From NCBI GenBank assembly GCA_036186865.1, contig AP025055.1:3844943-3908942 (forward strand): a DNA stretch of 64,000 nucleotides, written 5' to 3'. This document shows, piece by piece, positions 45,299 to 56,619 of this stretch. The position numbers were made by a program, and so were the translations under genes. Source of the stretch: Eustoma russellianum (Eukaryota > Streptophyta > Magnoliopsida > Gentianales > Gentianaceae). The notes beneath the pieces are model-generated. The model made no database searches. It was not told the DNA's origin and saw only the letters and a list, made by a program, of their open reading frames with translations. Each line of letters opens with the position of its first letter. Position 1 is the first letter of the stretch.

Positions 45299-46836
45299 TG
45301 TTAATGCAAGAATTGGTTTTGATGATTTGCACACAAGACGAGAGAAGGTTCAAAAACAAGTGTGTTTGAAATATCTTTAAATAATAGAAAAAATGTCTTC
45401 TAAGAAATCAAACGCTCTATGGAGCGCTACTTCTGAGGACAGAAAGTTTCAAACTGAGCCTAATAGCGCTCTAACATGTTAGAGAAATAAAACTAACTTG
45501 TTTAAGGAGCTTGAGAAATCAAACGCTCTATGGAGCGCTACTTCTGAGGACAGAAAGTTTCAAACTGAGCCTAATAGCGCTCTAACAGATCATAGAAATA
45601 AAACTAACTTGTTTATAGAGTTTCAAACGCTTTATCGAGCGCTTCAGCTTTAAATTATGATATTAAGCCTTCAGGACAGAAAGTTTCAAACTAGGCAAAT
45701 AGCGCTCTATCAGGAAAGACAAATGAGGTTATTAAAGTTTCGAACGCTCTATTGAGCGCTACATTCACGAAGTTGGATGCGCGAAGAACTGAAGTAACTT
45801 TCTCTCTCTCCTGTACTTTATGTTTGACAAAAAGCACTTTTTGTATTCCCTATGCTATCATGACTTTTGTGGCTACTTTTTGAATTACAAATCCTTGGTT
45901 GGTGAGAATATCTTACTATTTTAAGCTTTATGCACAAGACTTCCTCAAGAAGTTTTGACTTCTTCCAAGAAGCAATTTTCAAAAGTGATGAGGTGTCAAC
46001 ATGCCATTGGATGTCTTCTCCCAATCTTCTCTCTCTCTCCCCTTCTCCTCCAACGGTTAGAAGCTCTTCTTTTAAGGCTTTGAAGACTCCATTTTTGAAG
46101 ACCAACTTTCTACCTCAAGCTCTCAAGTCTTCATTTGTATTTTGCTCTCAAAATTATTGTAAAATTACTTTATTGTTGAGAGTGTGTGATTGTAAAGGAG
46201 AAGAGGTCTTCTTCTAAGTGAGGATTGTGAGGAGCAAGATCTAGATTGTTGGTCAAGAAGCAAGGGAGCTTCTTGTTGGGCGAAACTCAAGCTTCCAAGA
46301 GCTAGTTGATGGTGTTGGAGCAACATCATTCTCCATAGAAGGTTTCTTTGATGAAGAGAAGATCTTAAGGAGGCTAGGCTTCAAGGAGGTTGAGTGTTCA
46401 TTGTTGAAACTCAAGCTTCCAAGAGCTAGTTGATGGTGTAGGAGCTACATCATACTCCATAGAAGGTTTCTTTGGTGCAAAGAAGATCTTAAGGAGGCTA
46501 GGCTTCAAGGAGGTTGAGTTTTTCGTGTTCTTGAGCTAGGTTTGCTAAACTTAGCTTGTTCTTGTATTTTTATTTGATTGTTGTTTCCCCCCAAAGAGAA
46601 ATAACAATCCCCTTGTTAAAAATCCTTCTTGTTCAAAGCAAGAAGGTAGAGGAGTAGAGTCTTTGACTTGAACCTCTATAAATTTGGTGTTCTTTCATTT
46701 CCGCAAGTCATTTCTTTCAAAGAACACATCAAGTATTGGTTTAGTTACTCTCATTGCAAAAAGAATCGAAAAAGAACCATACTTAGATTAACACACTATT
46801 CAACCCCCCCTTCTAGTGTGTTTCACGGACCTAACA
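45299..46836 (+). repeat. E3 3' LTR
   Basis: This is 1,538 bp with no difference from the 5' LTR found in line-by-line reading. Confidence 0.97.
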
Positions 46837-46900
46837 ATAATGACCTCAGATCTTCCGTCCACAGGGGCGATCGTTCTACTCACGTTTAAGTACATAAAAG

Positions 46901-47093
46901 GCGGATGAGATCTGAGGAGGCCCATTATGAGGCAAAATATGAGGCATCCAATCACGCGACGCCACGTGTACAAAAGAGCTTTTTTAAAGAAAAAAGAAAA
47001 AAAATAATCAGCGGGCCATTTTATACACGTGGCGTCGCATGATTAGAGGCCTCATATTTTACCTCATAATAAGCTTCTTCAGATCTCATCCGC
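46901..47093. mobile_element. Foldback MITE-like element
   Basis: Arms 46,901-46,974 and 47,019-47,093 are inverted repeats of about 74 bp (GCGGATGAGATCTGA outside, CCACGTGTA inside) with roughly 8 differences. The A-rich loop is about 44 bp. No coding capacity. Flanks ATAAAAG and ACAAAAG could be a degraded TSD. Superfamily not assignable. Confidence 0.75.
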
Positions 47094-47099
47094 ACAAAA

Positions 47100-47585
47100 G
47101 GGGTTTTGAGTACACCAAATCTCTCCAAATTTTGGGAAAACAAAATTAAGGGAATCATAATCTAGACTAGAGAAAATGACAGCCAAATTTCGGGCCGTCA
47201 AAGGTTGAAAAGATTATTGGACAGGCAATATTATGTCTCCGGCAACTCATTATCTGACGGTAGACGATTTGACAAGTTGGTAAAATATAAATAAATTAAC
47301 CATCTGAAAAGATTAATCTTCATGCGAAACTTAGCGTATCACTTAACAAAGATTATGTTATAAAAAATTATAAAGACAAACTGCACTTGAGAGCAAACAT
47401 GCATGTAGTTATCATCCAGCCGGTAAATGCAAATTAATCAATTAATGATGTATTTTACAAGGCATAAGGGTTAAACAAAACCATCTACTATCTTGTACTT
47501 ATGTATTTGTAAGGGGACACACGTATACCATTCCTTCGCCGTTCGGCATCGACATCAACATCAGCATCACAATCAACGACCTTTT
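47100..47585. other. Intergenic DNA, nothing recognised
   Basis: A/T-rich sequence without ORFs over 60 codons that look coding. Confidence 0.5.
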
Positions 47586-47589
47586 CCTT

Positions 47590-47765
47590 GCACAAGGCTT
47601 TCGTGTCTGTGTAAAGTTCGGAAAGAGGCTGGATCGCTTCGCGATCTGATGTACGCAGTCTTACTTTTCATTTTGTGGAAGAAACGGTTTCCGCATCTCG
47701 AACTCGTGATCTTAAAGTTACAAAACAACAATCTTACTAGTTACGAAAAGGCTCGGCCTGATCAG
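47590..47765 (-). mobile_element. Au-like SINE copy 4
   Basis: The minus strand has GTTCGAGATGCGG, GACTGCGTACATCAGATCGCG and a GAACTTTACACAGACACG 3' part, matching copies 2 and 3. Confidence 0.7.
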
Positions 47766-47769
47766 CATC

Positions 47770-48355
47770 ACCATCAGCATTGGTGAAACCAAAAAAGACA
47801 ACACAAAAATTATATTTAGTGTCTAATTGTGCTCTTGTCAAAGTTGCCTTTTTTTGGCTTTTAAATTCAACAGTTGTACTTTTTGCCCTTTTGCATCTAT
47901 TTTTCTAAGGGACAAATTAAATATATAGATTTGTGTATATCAAATGGTTATTAAGACAAAATTACCCCTGGTGCTAATGATTATAAGGCAGTGTTTGCAA
48001 AAGCTTTTTTTACCAGCTGGGATTTAAAATCCCTTAATTGCCCGCTGCATGTTTTTTCTTTGCCTTTTTTATCACAAGAAATGTTTGACAAGGTCAAATA
48101 CTAAAATTTAGGGATAAAACCTTCACAAAGGACAAGATCTTAATCAGAATATATCATACACGTTAGATTTTGGAGCTTCTAAATTAATAAAGACCAGAAC
48201 AATATGAAATCTGAATCCTTCATACGAGGAATTATTTTTTCCTGCTAACAGGGTCAACTTATTTTGGAGATCTAAGGTCAAAAAAGTTACAGTATTTTAA
48301 CCAATTTGAAGTTCTGCCTTAGCTGGCCACTATTTAATTAGGAAATAAGTTTTTT
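47770..48355. other. A/T-rich intergenic DNA, nothing recognised
   Basis: No supported feature. Confidence 0.5.
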
Positions 48356-48359
48356 TTTT

Positions 48360-48640
48360 AGTAAAAGAGTGGCATTTATTCATGAAGATCTACACACCTT
48401 TAAGCTGACTTGCATTGTCCCCATATATCCGCATGTTCAGCCATTTCCAAACATGCCAAACCATATATGCAAAGATAGCAACAATTTGTTCTTCCTCTAT
48501 ATGAATAATCTCTTCAAGAAGTCCAAGAGTTTGTCTGAATCCGAAGCCACTTCATTCCAAGCGTATGTTGCTGCCAAATATATTCAACCGCTAGACATTC
48601 AAAGAGTGCATGACTATTATTATAGTCGAGATCGAAAGAA
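48360..48640 (-). mobile_element. LINE B, distal segment (zf-RVT end), pseudogene
   Basis: Minus-strand frames read HALFECLAVEYIWQQHTLG and, after a frameshift, EEEQIVAIFAYMVWHVWKWL, the zf-RVT C-terminal pattern of plant L1-type LINEs. It aligns with the region of LINE A at 14,960-15,070. Confidence 0.65.
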
Positions 48641-49285
48641 TATAAAATTCATTGAAGTTAAGTTTAAATTTACAAAGTATTTCTCCTTTTATAAAAGTTT
48701 ACAATTGTTCTTACAAAGACTTCTTTTCTTCTGCAGTTACCTGATTTAATAACTAACGGCTATAAGGTAGCAACTAGTTACATGCTCTGCCGGACATATT
48801 TACAGTTGATGTCTTATTCTACTATATTTACACAAGGGACTAAGTGTCGCAACTCGGCTTCAGCTTTGATGTCTCTGGTTGTGCCTTCACCTCGTCATCT
48901 AGATTCTACACATATAATATGACTCATCTTCTCTGTTTTACTTCACTTCCGTCGTTTATATTTATGTGCTCATTTTCACCTTAGCTCTTTCTTTGTTTGC
49001 CTTGATCACCTCGCAAAACGGTATTTCCTTCAGTGCTACAGATTCACATTGGCCACTTATCTTTCTTACTTTCTCAGTATAGCTGCTACTATAATCAACT
49101 CGGCACAGCTCGGCTGAGCTTATATTTCTACAATTATCTATATGGAAGTTACAAATCTTACATCAATTATACCCAATATGCCTTAGAGAAAGATTGGCAC
49201 CAGTTTGAAGAATGCCATGCACCGCCCTCCATAAGAACACCCTGATTTTAGGCGCTGTTTTGATTTTCCAAAGTTGCTTCCATGA
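48641..49285. other. Unassigned sequence splitting LINE B
   Basis: This stretch separates two LINE B segments and shows no coding similarity. It may be a solo LTR or another insertion. I could not identify termini or a TSD. Confidence 0.35.
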
Positions 49286-49580
49286 TCATATGTCTCCGTT
49301 ATTCGACAAAGATGCATGTCCATCAACTTCTTGAGCCTTAGCAAGCCTGTATCCTGAATTCATAGTATGCTTTTCACTTTTGTAATAGTGCCAAGTGAGC
49401 TGTTCATGTGAAACATTCATAGATATAGGGATATTTAGAATCGCTTCGAGTTCCAATGGATGGAACAAATCATGCAGCATGGGTATTGTTGTCAAACTCC
49501 ATTCAGACATTGAAGACCGTTGCATGGTGATTGGGTATGTTCCTTGGTGCATAAGTTGTAATTCTACATGAAAAGACACT
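49286..49580 (-). mobile_element. LINE B, middle segment (RT to zf-RVT linker), pseudogene
   Basis: The minus frame reads MLHDLFHPLELEAILNIPIS and YYKSEKHTMNSGYRLAKAQ, the same linker as LINE A segment 1. It is open for about 100 codons. Confidence 0.7.
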
Positions 49581-49589
49581 TCTGTTAGC

Positions 49590-49810
49590 ACATCGATCGA
49601 TCGATGTCTCACAGTAAGCTCCAAGACCACTTCGATTTGTCACATTGATCGATCTATGTTAGACAGAAAGTTTCAACTCTGCACTCACGGTACATCGATC
49701 GATCAATGTGATCGATCTATGTCCAGCAGAATACTCAACTTCATTTCCAAGCCACATGGATCTATCCATTTGAGACATGGATAGATCTATATCATGAGTC
49801 AAGTTATTAT
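49590..49810. repeat. SIRE-like LTR fragment with a different word array
   Basis: Words CATCGATCGATCGATG, CATTGATCGATCTATG and CATGGATCTATCCAT alternate with spacers. One spacer, GACAGAAAGTTTCAACTCTG, matches the E3 LTR spacer GACAGAAAGTTTCAAACTG. This suggests a fragment of a related LTR. Ends are unclear. Confidence 0.45.
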
Positions 49811-49899
49811 TGCTTATCCCAACACTAATTCACCTTCATTCTTCATCCCATTACCTTTACAAAATATTATAACAGCAAAAGACTGGGCCAAACTAATGA

Positions 49900-50277
49900 T
49901 GACCTAGTACCCAATTCAACCCTCAAAAAGGTAGGACGAGGATGGTATTTGGTAAAGTTTGGAATGAAAAACTCATAGTGGTTTTAAAATATGGACTCAC
50001 ATCTTGTCTGGTCCGTGATTAGCCATTTATTGTCTTTCCATACCTAAGTCCAGATGTTCATGCATGTTTTGTGGTTTGTTATTGATGGCTGGTTCTAAAA
50101 CGCGTGTACATGTCAAGCCATGTTGCCACGTGAGGGCAGGTGTTGAGAATATTGTCCCACAATGGCCAATTTGAGAGAAAAAATATATAGATTATATGAG
50201 AATGAGATACCGATACTCATAGTTTTAAGGTTTTGAGTGGATATGAGCCTCAACTCAGGTAGTTCCAAGTTTCAACA
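49900..50277 (+). mobile_element. TRIM 2 (5' part degraded)
   Basis: The 3' LTR at 50,141-50,277 (137 bp, TGTTGAGAATATTG to GTTTCAACA) is clear. The internal region with CCTAAGTCCAGATGTTC and CATGTTGCCACGTGAGGGCAG matches TRIM 1 at 15,390-15,485. The 5' LTR is only partly recognisable upstream of about 50,015. It lies within LINE B. Confidence 0.7.
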
Positions 50278-50349
50278 TTTGGCCCCTATTATTCTTGCTG
50301 TAATCGTGTTAAGACAAGTATTCAATCTCCAGCGGTGTTTGGTTAATAA
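50278..50349 (-). mobile_element. LINE B, short segment between TRIM 2 and E4
   Basis: The minus frame reads LLTKHRWRLNTCLNTITARI, the L1-type pattern that follows the end of the RT domain. It continues from 55,695-55,825 across E4. Confidence 0.65.
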
Positions 50350-51440
50350 TGTTGGAAAATATGGGTCGATATGGTTATCAAACATGGAATGTAACAGTTC
50401 GACAAATTCGTCCATGAACACCGTTGTTATGCTAGGAAACACAAAGTGAATCTGTAACAAAGGGTTCTAAAAAATGATGAATTTCATGAGAATTTGGTAT
50501 AGAATCAATTGGAAAAACAACAAGAACAACAAACCAAAACAGCCGAGACATGACTAGATTGTCATTGTCCTTAAAGCAATTTTGCTTCTACCGGTGAGCA
50601 AGGTAGTCTTCAGACAAATGCTTCCAATGATATAACGGCTTACTTCCTTTCTATTGCTCTTAGAGAGAAAGTATTGAACTTGTTTAGTAGAAGTGAATGA
50701 TAATGAAAGGTAGAAGAAGAATGCTGCAGAGTTTTCATAAGAATTGAAGAGTTTTTCATGTCTCTTGAAGATAGCAAAGCCTGCTATTTATAGGCTTTGA
50801 GTTCACAAATTACAAGTTCAAAAGACCATTTTTCGGCAGATTTTTCCTCCATGGATCGGTTATGGGCGTTCAATATGAAAAGAGATGTCATTTGGAGGAG
50901 AAGATGCATCTTTTGTGAACAGTCGGGTCACATTAGGCGCCTAATGTCACTTCGAACGACTGTACAAAATGACATCGAACGACTGTACAAAATTACATAG
51001 GAGCTTCATGTGACATCGAACGACACATTAGGCGCCTAATGTCACTTCGAACGACTGTACAAAATGACATCGAACGACTGTACAAAATGACATAGGAGCT
51101 TCATGTGACATCGAACGACACATTAGGCGCCTAATGTCACTTCGAACGACTGTACAAAATGACATTAGGCGCTTCATGTCACATTGAACGCCTATGCAAG
51201 GCGTTCGAAGTGTTCCCAAACACTTCGAACGCCTACATTAGGTGCTTCAAGTGTCTGGAAGTATTCCAGAACACTTCGAACGCCCACATTAGGCGCTTAA
51301 AGTGTTTGGAACGCCTATATTTCCTTTCATTCTTCATAAAACACTCCAAACTTCATCCAATCTCCTATCAATAGGCCACATAACACTATACAAGGTTGGA
51401 TCACAAGATTTAAAGTACTTTTAATTACTTTTCCAACAAT
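50350..51440 (-). repeat. E4 left LTR (3' in the inferred orientation)
   Basis: 1,091 bp; word array at 50,930-51,310. Confidence 0.95.
50930..51310 (-). promoter_or_regulatory. U3 word array in the E4 LTR
   Basis: The perfect 18-bp palindrome ACATTAGGCGCCTAATGT occurs three times, each followed by CACTTCGAACGACTGTACAA. CACTTCGAACGCC...TTAGGCGCTT units then follow. It lies upstream of the minus-strand TATA-like site. The vocabulary is that of the E1 and E2 arrays. A matching array is at 55,175-55,560. Confidence 0.75.
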
Positions 51441-52174
51441 CCCCCACATGATCCAAGCTTGTATAGTTTCAAACGAACGAACATAAACCAATCTTTTCAC
51501 TATCAAACGAAGATAATGACACATAACGGAGCAGTGACAAACGTCTTGAACTGGCCGGTAGTACAATTTGCAGTTATATAAACGGAAATAGGGTGACAAC
51601 CGTCTTGAACCACATATTTCACTACTATTTATATGAACGCACAAATGACATGTCATTATCTAACTTCTTACAAGTTCGCGGTGTGGTGCATTAAAGGCCC
51701 TGCACCCAATCCCAGGATTCATAAGCGCTCTAGAGAGTTTTCCAAGCTCTCATAGGAAGCGGCCCCACTTCCACACTTATATAGGTGATATTCATCTAGT
51801 GTGTACTGCAACACACCACCATCTTTGATGGCTATGAATTGTCCATTAAGAGATTTACATCTCACCCTCAAACATGCAGTGAGTACTATCCTCGAACATC
51901 AACATAGGAAGAGACATATATGATAGTACTTAACAGAACTCTTCTACAACGTGTTTTTACCACATTGAACTCCGTTTGTAGGATCTCTACTAATAGTGAG
52001 TTGGGTTCCTGTCATAGAGAGTTCACATCAGATGGAGTTAGTCTCATTCCTCTCGATGTTACGTTGGGTCTCTCTCATATACCTTGCATTGACTATGTTT
52101 TACCCAAGGAAGCTCATGATAGTGCACAATCTCATGAGAAATCCTTTCAGTGATTTTCTTTAACAATCACTCAA

Positions 52175-52350
52175 CATAATAGGATGATTTTTCAACAAGC
52201 AAATCACCAAACTTAAGATAATTTTTCTATCAAATAAATCATCAAACTTAGATGATTCACCACCAAGCAAATTATCAAACTTAGGATGATTTTTGTCAAG
52301 CAAATCATCAAACTTGTGATGATTTTTATCAAGCAAATCATCAAACTTGT
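52175..52350. repeat. Minisatellite in the E4 interior
   Basis: About five degenerate copies of a unit of roughly 30-33 bases containing GATGATTTTTATCAAGCAAA followed by TCATCAAACTT. Each unit is itself partly self-complementary (GATGATTT with AAATCATC). Confidence 0.8.
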
Positions 52351-54596
52351 TTCTACAAACTGAATCTTACAAGCATGATCAATAATATCATGAACGACCT
52401 TATCCAAGAGTCAGTTTTATCAACAACAAATAGTCAAGCATGATGAACTCATCATAACATCATACCAGTTAACTACATTCATATGCTTGCAACTATTATT
52501 CAATCATCACACTTTATTATCATCATCAAGCAAGCTCAAAATGCTTACAAACATACAAACTTTTGATTACTAAACCTCATGAATCTTATCATGGTGTGTC
52601 ATAAAGAGCAAGCAAGTCTATCACCCTTATAGACTTAGAACATTAATCATCAAACAATTAGAACAACATAGTGGCCATTACTTTGGTGATTAAACAACAC
52701 AAGTTATTTACATGCTCAGCCTTCACATTTTCTAATAACTTTGTTGTTAAATAAAGGTATTGAAAGGCTAGACCCCCATATTTCACCTCGATCTATATTA
52801 ATCACATAGTAACTTTTATTCATCATCAACAATTACTTCAACATTCATCTTTAACTGATCACATAGTAACAAACAACTAGCTATGATATAGATTAATTCA
52901 AAAGGCTTTCAACAATGAACATAGACTCAACTCTCTATGTCACTTTGGAGTAAACTCCAACAATCTTCTTATGAACCAGGATTCATAAGGAACTAGCCAT
53001 TTTGAAACGACAACCATACCATTGTTTCACACTAATTCATCAACTTTATATTTAGTTCAATCCTTTTTCATACTTCACTAAATGTAACTAACTATTTCTT
53101 AAACATGGTTTTCTAAATGCTAACAACTAAAACTAGAAATCCAACATCAATGATTTCTAAGTTTTCACATAGCATAATAACATTTTATCGGAGAACAAAC
53201 ACCTTGAATAAGAAACTTCATGTATAATTAAGCAACATCATTAGGCCTTGAACATAACTAAACTTAGTTATTACATTTTCAACATGGAGTTCTACTAGCA
53301 CCAACAAACCATTAAACTTTATCTATTAGTGCTTCACTTATCACAGAACGCTTACACCTGTCTAAGACTAGAAAACTTGATTTCCATAAGTTTATCTTCA
53401 ACATAAACAATCAGTCTCAGCCAATCTATTTCAACAAGAAACTTTATTCTTGAAGGAAGAAAGCAAGCTATCTAATCTTTCTCTCTTAGATTTCTTATTA
53501 TTTACTGTAGAATACTTTTAGCATTCTTCACATTTCAACTTCTAGGCCGATTTCTCTTTTCATGAAACTCCAAGTTGAAATGCAAAACAAATTACACACA
53601 TTAGAACATATATTTAACACCATATTTAATGAGACTAAATACATGCATCTATTTCTTCACAATCATACAAACGTATTTCTTATATCTTAGTATTTTCCTT
53701 TATTTTCTCAATAGATTAACAAGACTCGCGTTCTTGTCTCTCACCATGCATAATTCATGAAACGATTTCACATAAACTAGATGCAAATCTAATAAGACTC
53801 ATAAATCACATATGCAGCACAAAACAAACATTAAAACTCTGGTTTAATAGCAACTCAGAAATCATTCTTACATGTGTAAGAATATCACACATATTGCCAA
53901 CTCCAGTTTCGGTAGACAAAGTTAACTTTAAGTGCATCTTCTACTATCCAAACTCTTGGATTCATAGTGCATCATTAAAGAAACTAAGCTACCTCTCTAC
54001 TGATTGCAATAGACTTGATAGATATAATCTATCATCCTTTACGAGGAACTATCAACAAGATTACCTCATAGAAGACCGTTGTGATCTCCTTATCCTCCAT
54101 CATGTTGTTGCTCCAAGCAACTTCTTTTCTTCATCTGTCACCAACGATCATGTTGGTAATTCTCTTGTTTCTTTGTTCTTTGAGCATTCTTTGGTTGACA
54201 CCAAATAAACTCTATTCTTGTAACGCTTGTTTCTACGTGTATGCCGCTATCTCCACCTTGTTAGCCTTCTTCTTCATCATAGTGTAGGAGTTGCCTGCCC
54301 ATGGCCTCCTATGGAATTTCATCAGTTGACGTCGAGCATGAAGACAACTAAATGACATCCACCTCCACAGGCCGATGAAAATCGAAATGATATCACATTC
54401 ATCCCATTATGACAATAACGATTTTCTAAGATATTTTCATCAATGATTCAACCCCTACACTTTGCTGGAAATGAGATTAAAGAATGATAAAGGAACAAGA
54501 CTTCTTTGTAAAACTTGTTTCTTTGTGTAGATCGAACTTGAGCATATTAGAATCCAAAAACTATTTGGGATATCAACTACAAAATTGCTTTAAGAT

Positions 54597-55694
54597 TGTT
54601 GGAAAATATGAGTCGATATGGTTATCAAACATGGAATGTAACAGTTCGACAAATTCGTCCATGAACACCGTTGTTATGCTAGAAAACACAAAGTGAATAT
54701 GTAACAAAGAGTTCTAAAAAATGATGAATTTCATGAGAATTTGGTATAGAATCAATTGGAAAAACAACAAGAACAACAAACCAAAACAGCCGAGACATGA
54801 CTAGATTGTCACTGTCCTTAAAGCAATTTTGCCTCTACCGGTGAGCAAGGTAGTCTTCAGACAAATGCTTCCCAGGATATAACGGCTTACTTCCTTTCTA
54901 TTGCTCTTAGAGAGAAAGTATTGAACTTGTTTAGTAGAAGTGAATGATAATGAAAGGTAGAAGAAGAATGCTGCAGAGTTTTCACAAGAATTGAAGAGTT
55001 TTTCATGTCTCTTGAAGATAGCAAAGCCTGCTATTTATAGGCTTTGAGTTCACAAATTACAAGTTCAAAAGACCATTTTTCTGCAGATTTTTTCTCCATG
55101 GATCGGTTATGGACGTTCAATATGAAAAAAAATGTCATTTAAAGGAGAAGATGCATCTTTTGTGAACAGTCGGGTCACATTAGGCGCCTAATGTCACTTC
55201 GAACGACTGTACAAAATGACATCGAACGACTGTACAAAATTACATAGGAGCTTCATGTGACATCGAACGACACATTAGGCGCCTAATGTCACTTCGAACG
55301 ACTGTACAAAATGACATCGAACGACTGTACAAAATGACATAGGAGCTTCATGTGACATCGAACGACACATTAGGCGCCTAATGTCACTTCGAACGACTGT
55401 ACAAAATGACATTAGGCGCTTCATGTCACATTGAACGCCTATACAAGGCGTTCGAAGTGTTCTGGAAGTGTTCCCGAACACTTCGAACGCCTACATTAGC
55501 TGCTTCAAGTGTCTGGAAGTATTTCAGAACACTTCGAACGCCCACATTAGGCGCTTAAAGTGTTTGGAACGCCCCCATTTCCTTTCATTCTTCATAAAAC
55601 ACTTCAAACTTCATCCAATCTCCTATCAATAGGTCATAACACTATACAAGGTTGGATCACAAGATTTAAAGTACTTTTAAGTACTTTTCCAACA
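54597..55694 (-). repeat. E4 right LTR (5' in the inferred orientation)
   Basis: 1,098 bp, homologous to 50,350-51,440, with a short indel near 55,460 where TCTGGAAGTGT is added. Confidence 0.95.
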
Positions 55695-55825
55695 AATAAA
55701 GCCTGAAACCCATTCTTCCCTTTTTTTTGTTTGGGCCAGAATACTTTATCCCAAGACTTGCAAGCAATTCCCTTCTCATTCTTTTGTTTTCCACACCAGA
55801 AATTCCTCATCAATGAAGGGATCAC
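55695..55825 (-). mobile_element. LINE B, proximal segment (RT C-terminal end), pseudogene
   Basis: The minus frame reads MIPSLMRNFWCGKQKNEKGI and CKSWDKVFWPKQKKGKNGFQ, the conserved end of the L1-type RT domain. It is cut at the E4 insertion. Confidence 0.75.
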
Positions 55826-55829
55826 GTCG

Positions 55830-56611
55830 CATATATGTTACTTGGTATTTTAAAGCATTGTGTGTGGGTTATTTCGGAATGTGCACAAGAAAGTGGTATT
55901 TCTAATATGTTGGCTATATTGTTGACTTGGTGTGCCGTATGTGTATATGCATACAGAAGTTCAATACCGTATTTCTTTTTAACAAATGCAGTAACATTAT
56001 TTTGACCCTCAATACTTTTAGAATCTTAAAGAAAAACTTTTTTTGGAAAGGTAAGATACTTACTAATTAGCTTGGAGCTTTTTCTATGGCTTGTCTAAAA
56101 TTTCTTTTTAGTTAACTATCATAATTTATAAAATGCACACAGCTTGATGTCTTCTTTAAGTTTCATGTGTATCTTAGTAAACCAACAGTTCCTTCGAAAA
56201 ACTTCTTTTGCTTTTGGCAATTCTCACTTTAAACGAAATATTTGTTGAAGGAGTGTGTGTTATAAATTTATGTATATGGATGATGTTTATTTTATAATAG
56301 CATGATTATGTATTTTGTTCATACATTAATTGTTATATAAATATAAGAAAATGATTTGGAAATGAAAATAAAGGTGCATGGGTGTGCGTGTTCTGTGTGG
56401 TGTGTGTATACAGCAATGAAATCAGTGGCCAATTCGGCCACTGTTTTACGTGAGGTGTATGCATATATGTGGGGGGAATGTGTACAAGTATATATTTATG
56501 CATATGTAGACATGTGGGTTCATTTGGTTATATGCTGCATATGTAAAGTGCATTGCTTCTCATTTTGTGTTGAGGGAGTAGTGTGTACGTATATACGTAT
56601 ATATGTATATG
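55830..56611. other. A/T- and TG-rich intergenic DNA, nothing recognised
   Basis: TGTATATG-type low-complexity sequence increases toward the hAT insertion site. No gene is supported. Confidence 0.5.
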
Positions 56612-56619
56612 TATGGGCG

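Larger units (their letters stand above)
37539..46836 (+). mobile_element. E3: SIRE/Maximus-type copia element, complete, pol-dead
   Basis: LTRs at 37,539-39,076 and 45,299-46,836 are each 1,538 bp and appear identical at a constant offset of 7,760. The TSD ATAAT is perfect (37,534-37,538 and 46,837-46,841). It has PBS, intact gag, pol with several stops, frameshifts and a deletion, a decayed additional ORF, and purine tracts. E3 is a different SIRE family from E1 and E2, with clearly diverged proteins and LTR. A 10-N gap sits at 41,345-41,354. Confidence 0.97.
50350..55694 (-). mobile_element. E4: non-coding LTR retrotransposon (LARD-like), inserted in LINE B
   Basis: LTRs at 50,350-51,440 and 54,597-55,694 begin TGTTGGAAAA and end TTTTCCAACA. 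The TSD AATAA is perfect (50,345-50,349 and 55,695-55,699). The 3,156-bp interior has no gag or pol similarity. Minus orientation is inferred from a purine tract ATGTGGGGGAT adjoining the left LTR and a TATA-like CCTATAAATAG on the minus strand of each LTR (near 50,795 and 55,045). No initiator-Met PBS was found at either end. LTRs differ by scattered substitutions. It must depend on proteins from other elements. Confidence 0.9.

Noticed and set aside
46837..46900. Part of the foldback MITE extending left to the E3 junction
   Set aside because: CCTCAGATCTTCCGTCC resembles an inverted MITE end, but the right side has no partner for it, so the arms were limited to 46,901-47,093.
48369..48749. 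126-codon plus-strand ORF
   Set aside because: The opposite strand reads as LINE zf-RVT sequence, which explains the open frame better.
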